NCBI GenBank assembly: GCA_964036045.1
Contig: OZ038382.1
Span: 140,442,961-140,506,960, forward strand
DNA length: 64,000 nt
From: Eutreptiella sp. 'Long Island Sound 2002'
Lineage: Eukaryota > Euglenozoa > Euglenophyceae > Eutreptiales > Eutreptiaceae
Reading direction: 5' to 3'
The notes beneath the pieces were generated by a model. The model had not been told where the DNA came from and did no database searches. It saw nothing but the letters and a program-made list of their open reading frames with translations. Below are positions 23,190 through 35,035 of this stretch, piece by piece. How positions within the stretch are numbered: position 1 is the stretch's first letter; the number at the start of each line of letters is the position of its first letter. The position numbers and the translations under genes are program-made.

Positions 23190-24420
23190 CTCTGCCCACC
23201 CCTGCACACATTGGAAACGAAAAGTATGTCCGTACATGCCTACCCGTATTGCCGCAAGCACAACAAGGTCATCACCGCCACAGAAGAGCAAAATGGTATG
23301 AAGGGGCAAAACGGGGGGACACAAAACCAACAAAGGAGAGAAGAACACACGGAGGAAGCCACACACAACCGAGAGGAAGCGCAACACACATAAAAACACA
23401 CAAACAAAAAGTAAACATACACAACATGCACAAGCGGCAACCACCGCACCGGCCGCCCAGACACAGGTGCAAGCATGTTACATGCTGCGCTACGCTACGC
23501 AACGAACACGAGATACGAACGACAACCACGCCAACAATGGTGACCACGAGGTGTAACCGAGACGTGCCCACCCCCCGCCCACATGCCCGCTTACATAGGG
23601 AGCGCAAGGGAGCGAAGGGTATGCTGGCCCGTGCATGCCGCCGCAAGCGCAACAAGACCACCACCGCCGCGAGCAAGCAAAATGGTATGGAGGAATACGG
23701 AGTACGCCAAGAATGACGGGAAAGAGGCGCGTAGGGAACCACACATAACCACAAGGAAGAACAACACGCAAGTGCAAAAACACAAAACACATACGTGCCG
23801 CATGCACACCCACCTGCTTGCATAGGGAAAATAAAGGTATGCCGCCGCACGCCAACGAGTAGTAGGCAAGGAGGGAGCCACACACCGTCACCAAGAGCGC
23901 AGGGAATGAAAGGCTTGCCCGCAGGGGCAAGTCACCGCAAGCACGACACGACCGCCAACGCCTCGGACAAGCAACATGGTATGAAGGGACAAGAAGGGTG
24001 AAGAAAGTGCGCACACACATAAAAACAAGTGCAGGTACGTTACATGCCGCTCTACCCCACGCAACGAGGAGCGCAACGCTAATGGCGCTAACGACGAACA
24101 AAGGTGTGTGACCAACCAAGGAGAATAGTAGTAATAACATGCCCACCCCCGCACGCTCACTTGCATAGGGGGCACAGGGGGGCAACAGGTGTGCTGCCGC
24201 CGCAGCAAGCAAGACAAGATAAGATATGGATAAGGGGGGACAAGTACACGTATGTTACATGCCACGCCGCGGCGCACAAACAGGAAAGGAAACGATGTAA
24301 GGTAACCAACGAGGTATGTAGAGCCGAGCCCACCCCCGCACGCCCGGACCATACCGTGCCGCCGCCCAAAGGCCCACACCCCCATCCATCCCCTGTCTCA
24401 CAGGACCAAGCAGGAGAGAA
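23190..24420. repeat. Degenerate purine-rich tandem repeat, about four copies
   Basis: Blocks recur in order: gcaaaatggtatgaaggg (23,288; 23,676; 23,971; weak at 24,215), a gttacatgc block (about 23,473; 24,035; 24,252) and agccacacac (about 23,357; 23,737; 23,876). Spacing is irregular (250-390 bp). Long ORFs on both strands have repetitive, low-complexity composition and are rejected as genes. Confidence 0.6.
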
Positions 24421-24769
24421 AGAAGAGGACCCGGGAACCGGGACCAAGGAAGCAGGCAAGGAGAGAAACCGAGACAAACACCAGGGCAGAGGCAGGGAAA
24501 AAGTGAATGCCAGGGGGGAGGGTAGGCCAACGGAGGGTAGGGGAAAGGGTAAAGAGCGACGACACCACGAAAGAAACAGGATGTACCCAGCAGCCAAGCG
24601 AGGGACACGCGCGGGGAAGGGGGCACGGCAAGCACACGACAAGCACAACACCGCAACAAAGCACCGGAGGGGGGGGCACCAGGGGGACGGACGAAGGGCA
24701 GCACCACGCACGACGGCACGCACAGCACAGACACCACACACACCGCACACACCCACACCCGCACCCAGA
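24421..24769. other. GC-rich transition before the satellite
   Basis: Purine-rich plus strand (gagagaaagaagaggac and similar) grading into CA-rich text (cacacaccgcacacacccac). No gene is supported. Confidence 0.45.
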
Positions 24770-27700
24770 GCATGTGGCCAGCGGGCCCCGGCTGCCCACC
24801 TGAAGCGTGGGCAGCCGGGGAAGGGAGGGCGCCTGAACCCAGACGCCCCCCGCCACCCCCGCGGCGCGCAGCCCCCAGCAAGGCATGCAAGCAAAGGGAC
24901 CAGTGCTGGGCCCCCACAACCACACACCCACGCCCACAGCACGTGGGTAGCGGACCCCGACAGCCCGCCCACAGGGCGGGCAGCTGGGGGAGGGGGAGCG
25001 CCTGACCTCAGACGCCCCTCACAAGGGCGGAAAGCACCCCCCCGGGGACGCCCTTCCGCCACCCCCGCAGCGCGCAACGACGGGTCGCAAGGGCGCGCAC
25101 TGTGGGGCCCACACCAACCGCATCCGGGACACACGGGCCGCGGAACCCCGGCTTCCCGGCCAGGAGAACGGGCGGCCAGGGGAGGGACAGCGCCTGACAC
25201 CAGATGCCGCTCACAATGGTGGCTGGCCACCCCCCCCGGGGACGGCCTCTGACCTTCCCCGCGGCACGTAGCCCCCAAAAGGGCATGCAAACCAAGGGGA
25301 CAGTGCAGGGCCCCCACATCGGCACACCCGCGCCCACAGCACTTGGGTAGCGGACCCTGACACCCTGCCCAGAGGGCGGGCAGCGGGGGGAGGGGGAGCG
25401 CCTGGCCTCAGACGCCCCTCACAACGGCGAAAGGCACCCCCCCTGGGGACGCCCTTTCGCCACCCCCCCCGCGCGCAACAACTGCTCGCAAGGGCGCACG
25501 CTGTGGGGCTGGTGCTGGGTCCCCACGCCAACACCAACCGCTCCCGGGACGCACGGGTCGCGGAACCCCGGCCGCCCGCCCCAGAGGACAGGAGGCCGGG
25601 GGAGGGACAGCGCCTGACACCAGACGCCCCTCACAACGGTGGAAGGCCACCCCCCCCAGGAACGGCCCATCACCATCCCCGCAGCACGCAGCCCCCACAG
25701 GGCATGCAAGCCACAGGGACAGTGCTGGGCCCCCACACCCGCACACTCGCACCCACAGCACGTGGGCGGCAGACTCCGACAGCCCGCCCTGAGGGCGGGC
25801 AGCCGAGGGAGGGGGAGCGCCTGAACCCAGACGCCCCTCACAACAGTGAAAGGCACCCCCATCGGGGACGCCCTTCCGCCAACCCCATGGCGCGCAACAA
25901 TGGCTCGCAAGGGTGCACACTGTTGGGCCGGAGCTTGGCCCACACGCCCACACCAACCGCACCCAGGACACACGGGTCGTGGAACCCCGGCCGCCCGCCC
26001 CAGCGGACGGGCGTCCGGGGGAGGGACAGCGCCTGACACCAGACGCGGCCCACAACGGTGCAAGGCCGGCCCCCCCGGGGATGGCCCCCCACCACCCCCT
26101 CGGCACGCAGTCCCCACAGGGCATGCAAGCCAAAGGGACAGTGCAGGGCCCCCACACCCGCACACCAGCGCCAACAGCACGTGGGTAGCGGAACCCGACA
26201 GCCCGCACAGAGGGCGGGCAGCCCGGGGAGGGGGAGCGCCTGGCCTCAGACGCCCCTCACAACGGCGCAAGGTAGCCCCTCCGGGGACGCCATTCAGCTA
26301 CCCCGGCAACGCGCAACGACTGCTCGCAAGGGCGCACGCCTCGGGGGCTGGTGCTGGGTCCCCACGCGCACACCAACCGCACCCAGGACACACGGGTCGC
26401 GTACCCCCGGCCGCCCGTCCCAGAGGACGGGCGGCCGGGGGAGCGACAGCGCCTGACACCAAACGCCCCTCGCGACGGTGGAAGGCCAACCCCCCCGAGG
26501 ACGGCCCGCACCAACCCCGCGGCACGCAGCCCCCCACGGGGCATGCGAGCCAAGTGGACAGTGCTGGGCCCCCACACCCGCACACTGGCGCCCACAGCAC
26601 GCGGGTGGCAGGCCCCCACAGCCCGCCCAGAGGGCGGGCAGCCGGTGGAGAGGGAGCGCCTTGCCTCAGACGCCCGTCACAACGGCGCGAGGCACCTTCC
26701 CCGAAAACGCCCTTCCGCGACCCCCCAAACGCGCCCTGACGGCTCGCAAGGGCGCACGCTGTGGGGCCGGTGCTGGGTCCCCACGCCCACACCAACGGCA
26801 CCCGGGACACACGTGTTGCGGAACCCCGGCTGCCCGCTACAGAGGACGGGCGGCCGGGGGAGGGACAGCGCCTGACACCAGACGCCCCTCACAACGGTGA
26901 AAGGCCATCCCCCCCAGGGACGGCCCCCCGCCACCCCCGCGGCACGCAGCCCCCAGAGGGCATACAAGCCAAGGGGACAGTGCTGGGCTCCCACAACCGC
27001 ACACCCGCACCCACAGCACGTTGACGGCGGACCCCGACAGCCCGCTCGGAGGGCGGGCAGCCAGGTGAGGGGAGGCGCCTGAACCCAGACGCCCCTCACA
27101 ACGACGAAAGGCACCCCCCCCAGGGGACGCCCTTCCGCCAGCCCCACGGCGCGCAACAACGGCTCGCAAGGGCGCACGCTTTGGGGTCTGTGCTAGGCCC
27201 CCACCGCCCATACCAACTGCACCCAGGACACACGGGTCGCGGAAACCCGGCCGCCCGCCCCAGAGGACAGGCGGCCGGGGCAGGGACAGCGCCTGACACC
27301 AGACGCCCCTCACAACGGTGGAAGGCCAGCCCCCCCGGGGACGGCCCCCCACCATCCCCGCGGCACGCAGCCCCCACAGGGCATGCAAGCCAAGGGGACA
27401 GTGCAGGGCCCCCCCACCTGCACACCCGCGCCCACAGCACGTGGTTAGCGGACCCCGACAGCCCGCCCAGAGGGCGGGCAGCCAGGGGAGGGGGAGCGCC
27501 TGGCCTCAGACGCCCCTCACAACGGCGCAAGGGAGCCCCCCCGGGGACGCCATTCTGCTACCCCCGCAACGCGCAACAATGGCTCCCAAAAGCGCACGCT
27601 GTGGGGCCGGTGCTGGGTTCCGCACGCCCACATCGACGGCACCCAGGACACACGGGTCGCGGACCCCCGGCCGCCCGTCGCAGAGGACGGGCGGCCGGGG

Positions 27701-29570
27701 GAGCGACAGCGCTACACACCAGACGCCCCTCGCGACGGTGGAAGGCCACCCCTTCCAGAGGACGGCCCCCACGGACCCCGCGGCACGCAGCCCCCCACAG
27801 GGCATGCGAGCCAAGGGGACAGTGCTGGGCGCCCACACCCGCACATCCGCGCCCACAGCACGCGGCTGGCGGGCCCCGACAGCCCGCCCAGAGGGCGGGC
27901 AGCTGGGGGAGGGGGAGCGCCTCGCCTCAGACGCCCCTCACAACGGCGCAAGGCTGCCCTCCCGGAAACGCCCTTCCTCCACCCCCGCAACGCGCCCCTG
28001 TGGGGCTGGTGCTGGGTCCCCACGCAGACACCAACCGCACCCGGGACACACGGGTCGCGGAACCCCGGCTGCCCGCCCCAAAGGACGAGCGGCCGGGGGA
28101 GGGACAGCGCCTGACACCAGACGCACGCCCCTCACAACAGTGGAAGGCTAGGCCCCCCCGGGGACGGCCCCCCACCACCCCCGCGGCAAGCCGCCCCCGA
28201 CAGGGCATGCAAGCCAAGAGGACAGTGCTGGCCCCCCACACCCGCACACCCGCACCCACAGCACATGGGTAGTGGACCCCGACAGCCCGCTCAGAGAACA
28301 GGCAGCCGAGGGACAGGGAGCGCCTGAACTCAGGCGCCCCTCACAACGGTGAACGGCACCCCCCCAGGGGCGCCCTTCCGCCACCCCCACAGCGCGCAGC
28401 GACAGCTCGCAAGGGCGCACGCTGTGGGAATGGTGCTGGATCCCCCCGCCCATACACACGGGTCGCGGAACCCCGGCTGCCCGCCCCAGAGGGCAAGCGG
28501 CCGGGGGAGGGACAGCGCCAGACACCAGACGCCCCTCGCCGCGGTAGAAGGCCACCCCCCCCCGCCCGGAGACGGCCTGCACCACCCACATGGCATACAA
28601 ACCAAGGGGACAGTGCTGGGCCCCCACGCCCGCACACCCGCGCCCACGGCACGCGAGTAGCGGACCCTGACAGCCCGCCCAGAGAGCGGGCAGCCGGGGG
28701 AGGGGGGGCGCCTGAACTCAGACGCCCCCCACAACGGCGAAAAGCACCCCCCCCGGGGATGCCCCCTCGCCACCCCCACAGCGCGCAACGACGGCTCGCA
28801 ATGGCGCATGCTGTGGGACCGCCGCTGGGTCCCCGTGCCCACACTAACCGCACCCCGGACACACGGGTCGCGGAACCCCGGCTGCCCGCATCAGAGGACG
28901 AGCAGCCAGAGGAGGGACAGCGCCTGACGCCAGATGCCCCTCACAAAGGGGGAAAGCCACCCCCTACAGCACCCCCGCGGCACGCAGGGCCCCCCAGGGC
29001 ACACAAGCCAAGGAGACAGGGCGTGCTGACCCCACACCCGCACACCCGTGCCCGCAGCACGTGGGTAGCGGACCCCCACGGCCCACGCGGAGGACGGAAA
29101 GCCGGGGGAGGGGGAGCGCCTGAACTCAGACGCCCCTCGCAGCAGCAGACAGCAACCCCCCCGGGGACGCCCTTTCGCCACCCCCACAGCGTGCAACAAC
29201 GGCTCACAAGGGCACACGCTGTGGGGCCAGTGCTGGGTCCCCAGGCCCACACCAACCGCACCCGGGACACACGGGTCGCGGAACCCTGGCCGCCCACCCC
29301 CCAAAGGACGGGCAACAGGGGGAGGGAGAGCGCCTGACACCAGACGCCCCTCGCAGCAGTGGACTGCCAGCCCCCAGGACAGCCCCCCAGCACCCCAACA
29401 GCACGCGGCCCCCCGCAGAGCATGCACGCCAAGGGGACAGTGCTGTGCCCCCAAGCCCGCGCACCCGCGCCCACAACACGCGGGTGGCGGACCCCGGCAG
29501 CCCCCGAGAGGAGGGCAGCGGGGGGAGGGAGAGCGCCTGACCTCAGACGCCCCTTGCAACGGGGCCACCA
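24770..29570. repeat. GC-rich satellite with a 420-bp dimeric unit, ~11-12 copies
   Basis: The phrase gggacagcgcctgacacc recurs at 25,184, 25,604, 26,023, 26,443, 26,862, 27,283, 27,703, 28,101, 28,509, 28,914 and 29,324. The period is 419-421 bp, then 398-410 bp toward the right end where small deletions accumulate. Each unit has two related halves of ~210 bp: one begins agggacagcgcctgacacc and contains ggcatgcaagccaagggg, the other begins agggggagcgcctgacctc and contains ggctcgcaagggcgcacgc. Each half has a hairpin, for example gcccgcccagagggcgggc. Because 420 is divisible by 3, frames stay open for hundreds of codons on both strands; those ORFs are artefacts. The array ends about 170 bp before the LINE-like ORF. 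Confidence 0.93.
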
Positions 29571-29742
29571 ATGCCACACAGGCGACAGGGGGAGCGGCTA
29601 ATGCCCACATAAGCACGCAAACGCCGGCCCGCGGTGCCAGCGTTCGAGCTCTCCCACCCACGCCCCACCGCGCCCACAACAGGTGCACCAACCACAAGAA
29701 ATCCGCACCCCATCGCCTGCTCTTACTCACAGCGACACAAAA
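29571..29742 (+). other. Leader between satellite and LINE-like ORF
   Basis: A unique ~170-bp stretch lies between the last satellite unit and the ATG at 29,743 (context cacaaaaATGGCGG). If the satellite is the element's 5' UTR, this would be its downstream part. Confidence 0.45.
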
Positions 29743-32700
29743 ATGGCGGAACCCGCAGCCCCACGCAAAACACGCCCCCGGTCTCCGACGCTGGACGCGG
29801 CACACGAGGTCATCAGGGCGCTGGGGCTCAGAGGCGGCGAAAGGGACCCCCCTAAGGGGGCTGCGGGCGCGGACTCCGACCTGGAGATAATCCCAGAGCC
29901 CTCCGCGGGCAGCACACCTGCGGAACCGACGCCGCCGGCAGGCAGCGTGCCCGCCCTCTGCCCCTGCGTGGAAATGGGGCCACTGCACCGGAGAGGACTG
30001 GTGCCCGAAGGAACACCCCCTACCAAGCCCCGATGACGGAGCTTTGTCCGCGGTGGGGCACGCGGCCGCACGCGCCGCCCTGGGCTATGGCGTGGCGCAA
30101 GGCTTGGTTCTGGATGAGACCGCGCGCGGCAGCGTGCACATCCAGGAGGCCGACGATCAGGTCGCCCAGACGGGTCAAACGAAAGTGGCCTTGCACACCC
30201 GGGGCCGCCGCGGCGGACCGGCGGAGAGGATCGTCGTGGAGCCCACGGGAATGGTGCTGGTCCTAGCGGCGGACATGGTCCAGGGGACGCTCCACGCATC
30301 CCGCATGCGGCGCGCGCGCCCACAGTGGACCATCCAGGTGTACACCCCTCCAAGGGCGTGGCCCTTCTCCACATGGGCGGTGCTCGCCGTCATGTGGCAC
30401 CTGGCACTGGAGGACGCCCCAACAGGCACTGCGGAGAAAATCGCCCGGGACCTCCACGCCTGGCCAGCCGACCAGGATTTCCCCTGGCGCAGGTCCCAGG
30501 GCAGCCTGCCAGTGGCGCCCGCGGCAGAGGGGTTCAGCCTCACGGCAACCCTCCAGCGGCACCCCGACAAGGGGGTGCGCCACTTCCTGCAGACGGGCAC
30601 GATCCCGGCTGTCTCGCCAGACTCCGAGTGGCGATGGGACGCGGGGGGGGCGCAACCGCTGCCGGACCCCTGGCTCCTCCCCCTCTGGTACTCACCCACG
30701 GGCACCCTGGCCCATGCCGCCCCAGCCGGGGGCCAAGGGGGCCTTCCCACAGCCACAACTCCCCGGCGTGGCCCTGCTCCGCAGCCTGCAGGCGGGAACG
30801 GCCTGGATACGGTGGAGGGAGGAGGACGGGCGCCCGAGCCCGTATTTCCCCCTGGTGCAGGGCCAGGCGCTACTCCACGCCGAGCGCATGAGGACCTTGG
30901 AGTGGGGGACGATCGTGCCCGACACGGCATGCAGCCGGATCACTGTGGCCGCCTCGGAACCCATGCCATCGCCACCAGCGTGCCACCGCCTCCTACGGGC
31001 GGTCCCCTCCTTGGCCCCCCGCCTCGCGCTCATAAGGGAAGTGTGGAGGGCCATGCTGAGCCACCACAGGGAGTGGAAGAAAAACACGGGTGCACGGTAC
31101 CCGCCAGGGGCCGGTGCTCGAGCAGCTCACGTCCCCCACACCCGGGGTCCGCCAGACCCTGCACAGGGCGTCGGCCCTTACAGAACAGCTCACCGACAAG
31201 GTGCTGGACCTGGCGCTGGAGCCGTCGCGGGTGCTCTACCTGCAGACCCACATCCCGCCTGCAGGCACGTCAAACCGCCTGGGCTGCCCGGGGTTGCAGC
31301 GCCGCGTCGAGGCCGCATACCCGGGAGGCGTGGTGGAACAGTGGTTAACAGTCCACAACCCGTCCACCGCGCAGGACCACTGGTATCTGCACCAACTCCT
31401 CTTCCTCCCCTGGGCGGCCCCAGAGAACCGCCGACAGAACCCGTACGACACGCAGCCGGAGCACCTGGGCGCGCAGAGCTTCCCGCAGCCGGCCCCGCCC
31501 GCCCTCCCGCCGGGGCATAGCCCGGAGGCGCTGCAACAGGGCACCCCGCTCGACACGGCCACGACAGTACAGCAAAGGGGAAGCAACAACGCGGACGGGG
31601 CCAAGCCGGACCGCACGAACTGCGGAGCGGTGGCCTGGACGGCAGCCTGCAGGCACCTCGCCCGGGACACCGCGGGGCTTAGGCAGTACAGGCCAGCGGA
31701 CTGCACGGCGCTGGCGTCCACGGTCGCGGCCGTCATCATGGGCCCTGTGGCAGCATGGCCAGCGCAACTGCTGCCCCACGTCCCCTGTAGAGACACACGG
31801 CCCCGCCGGCCAGCCGCAACGCACACGCCGACGGCACCCCTCACGGCGGATCAGCTGTACGTTCTCACGGCGGCGCTACTGGCAGAAGGCGCGGAGAGTT
31901 TTGTCCACCACCACGGCCCAGTGCAGATCGCGGGAAGCATACAAGGGCCGCAGCGCGACGCGCCCCAGCCGTGGCACGCCACACTCCGCGAGCGCACCTG
32001 CGTCAGGGATGCAGGTGGTCGCGCACCCCCTCACGTGCCTCAGCAGGGGGAAGCGCTGGTGCTGCAGGGGGCGGGCTACCAGGCCATCCTGCACGGCCAC
32101 GCCGGGGGGTACCAGTCGCACATCCTGGCCGAGGGCCGCTGGACTGTCTGACACGGCACCGCCAGGCAGAGGGCATTCCCGCCACAGCCCCATGTCAACT
32201 GGCAGCAGAAGCCCACCCAGGCCTACTATATGACAACGGACCCCTGGCTGCTAGCAGTCCTATTACACACCATCAGCGCCCCAGACAAGAGGCAGAAACC
32301 TTTGGGGGCCAACCCCCCCGCACTGGTCTGGAGCCCCGACCAGGAGGAGCATCTACGGGCCACATGGCAGGGAGACACCATCAGGGCCACGGACGTCCCG
32401 GACCTCCACGAGGGGCCAATCACGCTCGGCCTCCCGGCAGCTACCCTCGCGGTGGCCCAACTGGGACAGCAGAACCCGCAGTGTGTAGTTTGCATGTTCA
32501 GCCTGGCAGACGCGCACATCGCCGTCTGCGACCCTGAGCGCCTGCCGGGGCCCGAGGCCGGGATCTGCGTGGCAGACTGCGCTCGCATCATCCTCAAGGC
32601 GCTGCAGGAGGGCAAACACCACGCCCTCCTGCTCCAAGTCTGCCTGAAGGACAACGCCAAGGCAGTGAAGCCGGGGGTGTGGCCGGCGGCGGCGCACCCC

Positions 32701-33000
32701 GCCGACATAGAGCTCCAGCTGGCGGTCCGGACCACAGTGTACCACTGGCTACAAGCCTCCCATGACCTGCGATGGGGGGGCAAGCCCGACCGCCAAATTG
32801 GCGCCACGCACTGGCAAGAGTGGTTGCAGGCAGACGCGCAGCGCGACGCCGTGCAGAGTCTCGGACCCGCGCCCGCGACGCGAGCCCTCGATGCGGCAGC
32901 CCCGGGCCGCGCGCTGGCGCCACACACCGTTCTGCTGGCCAACCGGCCCTTCGACCCAGCGCCAGAGGGCGCCATCCAAAATTCGGTGCCGCTCCCCCCG
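29743..33000 (+). pseudogene. N-terminal region of the LINE-like polyprotein
   Basis: It starts MAEPAAPRKTRPRSPTLDAA. The frame moves before 30,044 (SAVGHAAARAALGYG...), again near 30,720 (LLRSLQAGTAWIRW) and near 31,090 (VLEQLTSPTPGVRQTL), then stays open to a TGA at 32,149 and beyond (TTDPWLLAVLLHTISAP). A segment reading RTNCGAVAWTAACRHLA (about 31,612-31,662) has the look of an enzyme active-site Cys motif (N-C-G), but no His/Asp partners could be placed, so a protease assignment is only a guess. The region may play the ORF1/gag role. Confidence 0.5.
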
Positions 33001-33027
33001 GCGCGGGGGGCCACGGAGCCAACGAAA

Positions 33028-33100
33028 TGCCCCCCATGTGCAGACAAGTACTACGCAGGCGGGGCAATGCTGGAACACCTGGCGTGGCACGCGGTGCACG
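33028..33100 (+). other. C2H2-type zinc finger before the endonuclease
   Basis: KCPPCADKYYAGGAMLEHL continues AWHAVHA: Cys-x2-Cys then His-x3-His with about 12 residues between pairs. Such fingers occur N-terminal to the catalytic domains in several LINE clades and bind the target DNA or the RNA. Only the spacing supports it here. Confidence 0.55.
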
Positions 33101-33423
33101 CCGCCGCCCCGGTGGAGGGCAAGGAGGCGGCCTCCCACATCCTCCAAGGGATGGCACGGAGGTCCCCGTGGCATGCCTTGTTAGCCCGGCGCCCCCCGCC
33201 CCAGGCGGCCGGCCACGCGGCGGGCGAGGAGCAGGCGCCCGGAGCAGCCCCGGGTGCTGGCGGTGCAGCCCAACAAGGATCCATCCCCGCGGGACTGGCC
33301 CGCCTGGCCCCCCTGTGGGCCCCGCCGGGAGCGGGACCCCGCCACCCCATGGCCCCAGCACACCCAGGAGACCTGGCTGCTCCAGCGGACCCAGCCCCAA
33401 TGTTGATGCAGGACAGCTGACTC

Positions 33424-34270
33424 GGGGAGGACGCGGCGGATGACGCCCTATGGCTCCTCTCATGGAACCTGCGCAACAGCCTCGTCTCACCAGACCGGTT
33501 CTTCCGGGACACGCTCCGGCGGCGCCGGGGGCCGGCGGCCTGTACGGACAAGGAGCACCTCATCACCGGCATGCTACCCCGGTAGGGTGGCTTTGCCATC
33601 ATGCTCCAGGAAACAGGGATCGCCACCCGGGCGCAGGAGATGCACGTGGCCGCGGCGCTCCGGGACAAGGGGTACACCCCCTTCTTCAGGGGCCGGCTGA
33701 CAGAGACAGGGGTAACCTCCACCTCGAGGAGGGGAGGCCTCCTCACCGCGGTCAGCAGCACTTACGTCGAGGAGCACTAGGTCCTCAGTTTCACGGAAAT
33801 CGTCCCCGGTAAGGCCGCGGCCCTGGAGATCCGCACGGACGGGCAAGGCCTCACCCTGATCAATGTCCACGGGCCGCAGGCAGGCTGCTCCCCATGGGCG
33901 GGAAGGGCGGCGTTCAGGGCCGACATACAAATGTATGCCACGGTGCGCAGCCTCGGTGGGAGACACCCGGTGGTCATCGCCGGCGACACCAACATCTACA
34001 GGGATGCGACCACCAACCTGGCCACAGAGCACTTCCGAGCGGGCTGGGAGGCCTGCGGTATTCGGAGGGCCACGTCATGCGACGTGGAGGACATTCTGCC
34101 CACGCTTCACCCCTCCCGGCACAGGGTGGACACCTTCCTGGTCAATGAGCCCCTTTTGTCGTGGTCCCTGCGGGAAAGCGTCTGGGCCCGCGGCATGGCA
34201 CACCCCCAGGTGGTCGGGTCGGACCACTTCCCGGTCCGCCTGGCCCTGCCAGGCCTCCTCAACGCGGCAG
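33424..34270 (+). pseudogene. APE-type endonuclease domain of the LINE
   Basis: Diagnostic motifs appear in order: LLSWNLRNSL (Asn of motif 1), MLQETGI (catalytic Glu), TLINVHGP, VVIAGDTNIYRD (GD-x-N), HRVDTFLV (R-x-D) and GSDHFPV (S-D-H). All expected catalytic residues are present. Two TAG codons (33,583 and 33,778) interrupt it at places where Gln fits. This domain nicks the genomic target to prime reverse transcription. Confidence 0.85.
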
Positions 34271-35035
34271 GGCACGCGGCGATATGCACCCCCTACAGCC
34301 ACAGGGAGCGCCGCCTCCTTCCGTACGACGCCGAGGCTGTGCCTGTCCAGCGCTGCCTGTGGGCAGCAGTCACCGCTGCGCAGAATGAGCCCTCCCTGGC
34401 GCCCTGGCTGGGCCCCTCAGAGCAGCAGGCCTACGGGTCCATGCCCGCGGCCGCAGTGGACAAAGTGTTCGAACACCTCCGTGCGGCGCATGACGCCCTG
34501 GCGCGTGTGATGGGACGCCGGCAGCCGTCCCCGGCGGGGACGGACCCGGCGGGAGGGGACCCCCCTGAGAGCGGGAAACGGCTCCAGGCGGCGATCCTCC
34601 GCTACGACACCGTGGCAGCGTGCGCGCCGGCTGCATACCAGGCGGACGCGGCACGGCATGGCATCCAGTTCGAGGCGGCGCTCCGGCTCGCGGAGGAGCA
34701 GCGAGGTGCGTCCCCCGGATTCCCCCCGGCCATGCAGGGCCAGCTACAGGAGGAGCTGGAGAGGCAAGCAGCCGCCCTCGAAGAGGACGTCCGCCACTTG
34801 CGCGCATTCCTGGCAGCTGACCGCAAGCGCACCATCAAAGACTTCTGACGCCGCCACGCCCAGGACATCGCCCAGCGGTGGAAAGCCGTGTGTGGGGTCA
34901 TAGAGGTAGTGGCCCCGGGCCCGTCGGGCCTCTGAAACATGCGGGTCCCCAACACCCGAACGCTCCTCACAGAGCCCCACGACGTGATGTTCGCGGTTTT
35001 GCGCCTTTTGGCGGGAGCTGTATGACAAACGCCTG

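Noticed and set aside
23100-25320. ORFs of 382 and 386 codons on opposite strands
   Set aside because: They overlap almost completely, are Pro/Arg/Gly-rich and cross from one repeat type into another.
24770-29570. CRISPR-like array
   Set aside because: Units are contiguous, 420 bp long and without unique spacers; this is a eukaryotic satellite.
24770-29600. Many ORFs of 100-390 codons on both strands
   Set aside because: The 420-bp satellite period is a multiple of three, so frames stay open by repetition. Composition follows the repeat and no domain is seen.
31600-31670. A cysteine protease (OTU or Ulp1-like) in the LINE N-terminus
   Set aside because: Only an N-C-G-like motif is visible; no His or Asp partner with proper spacing could be found.
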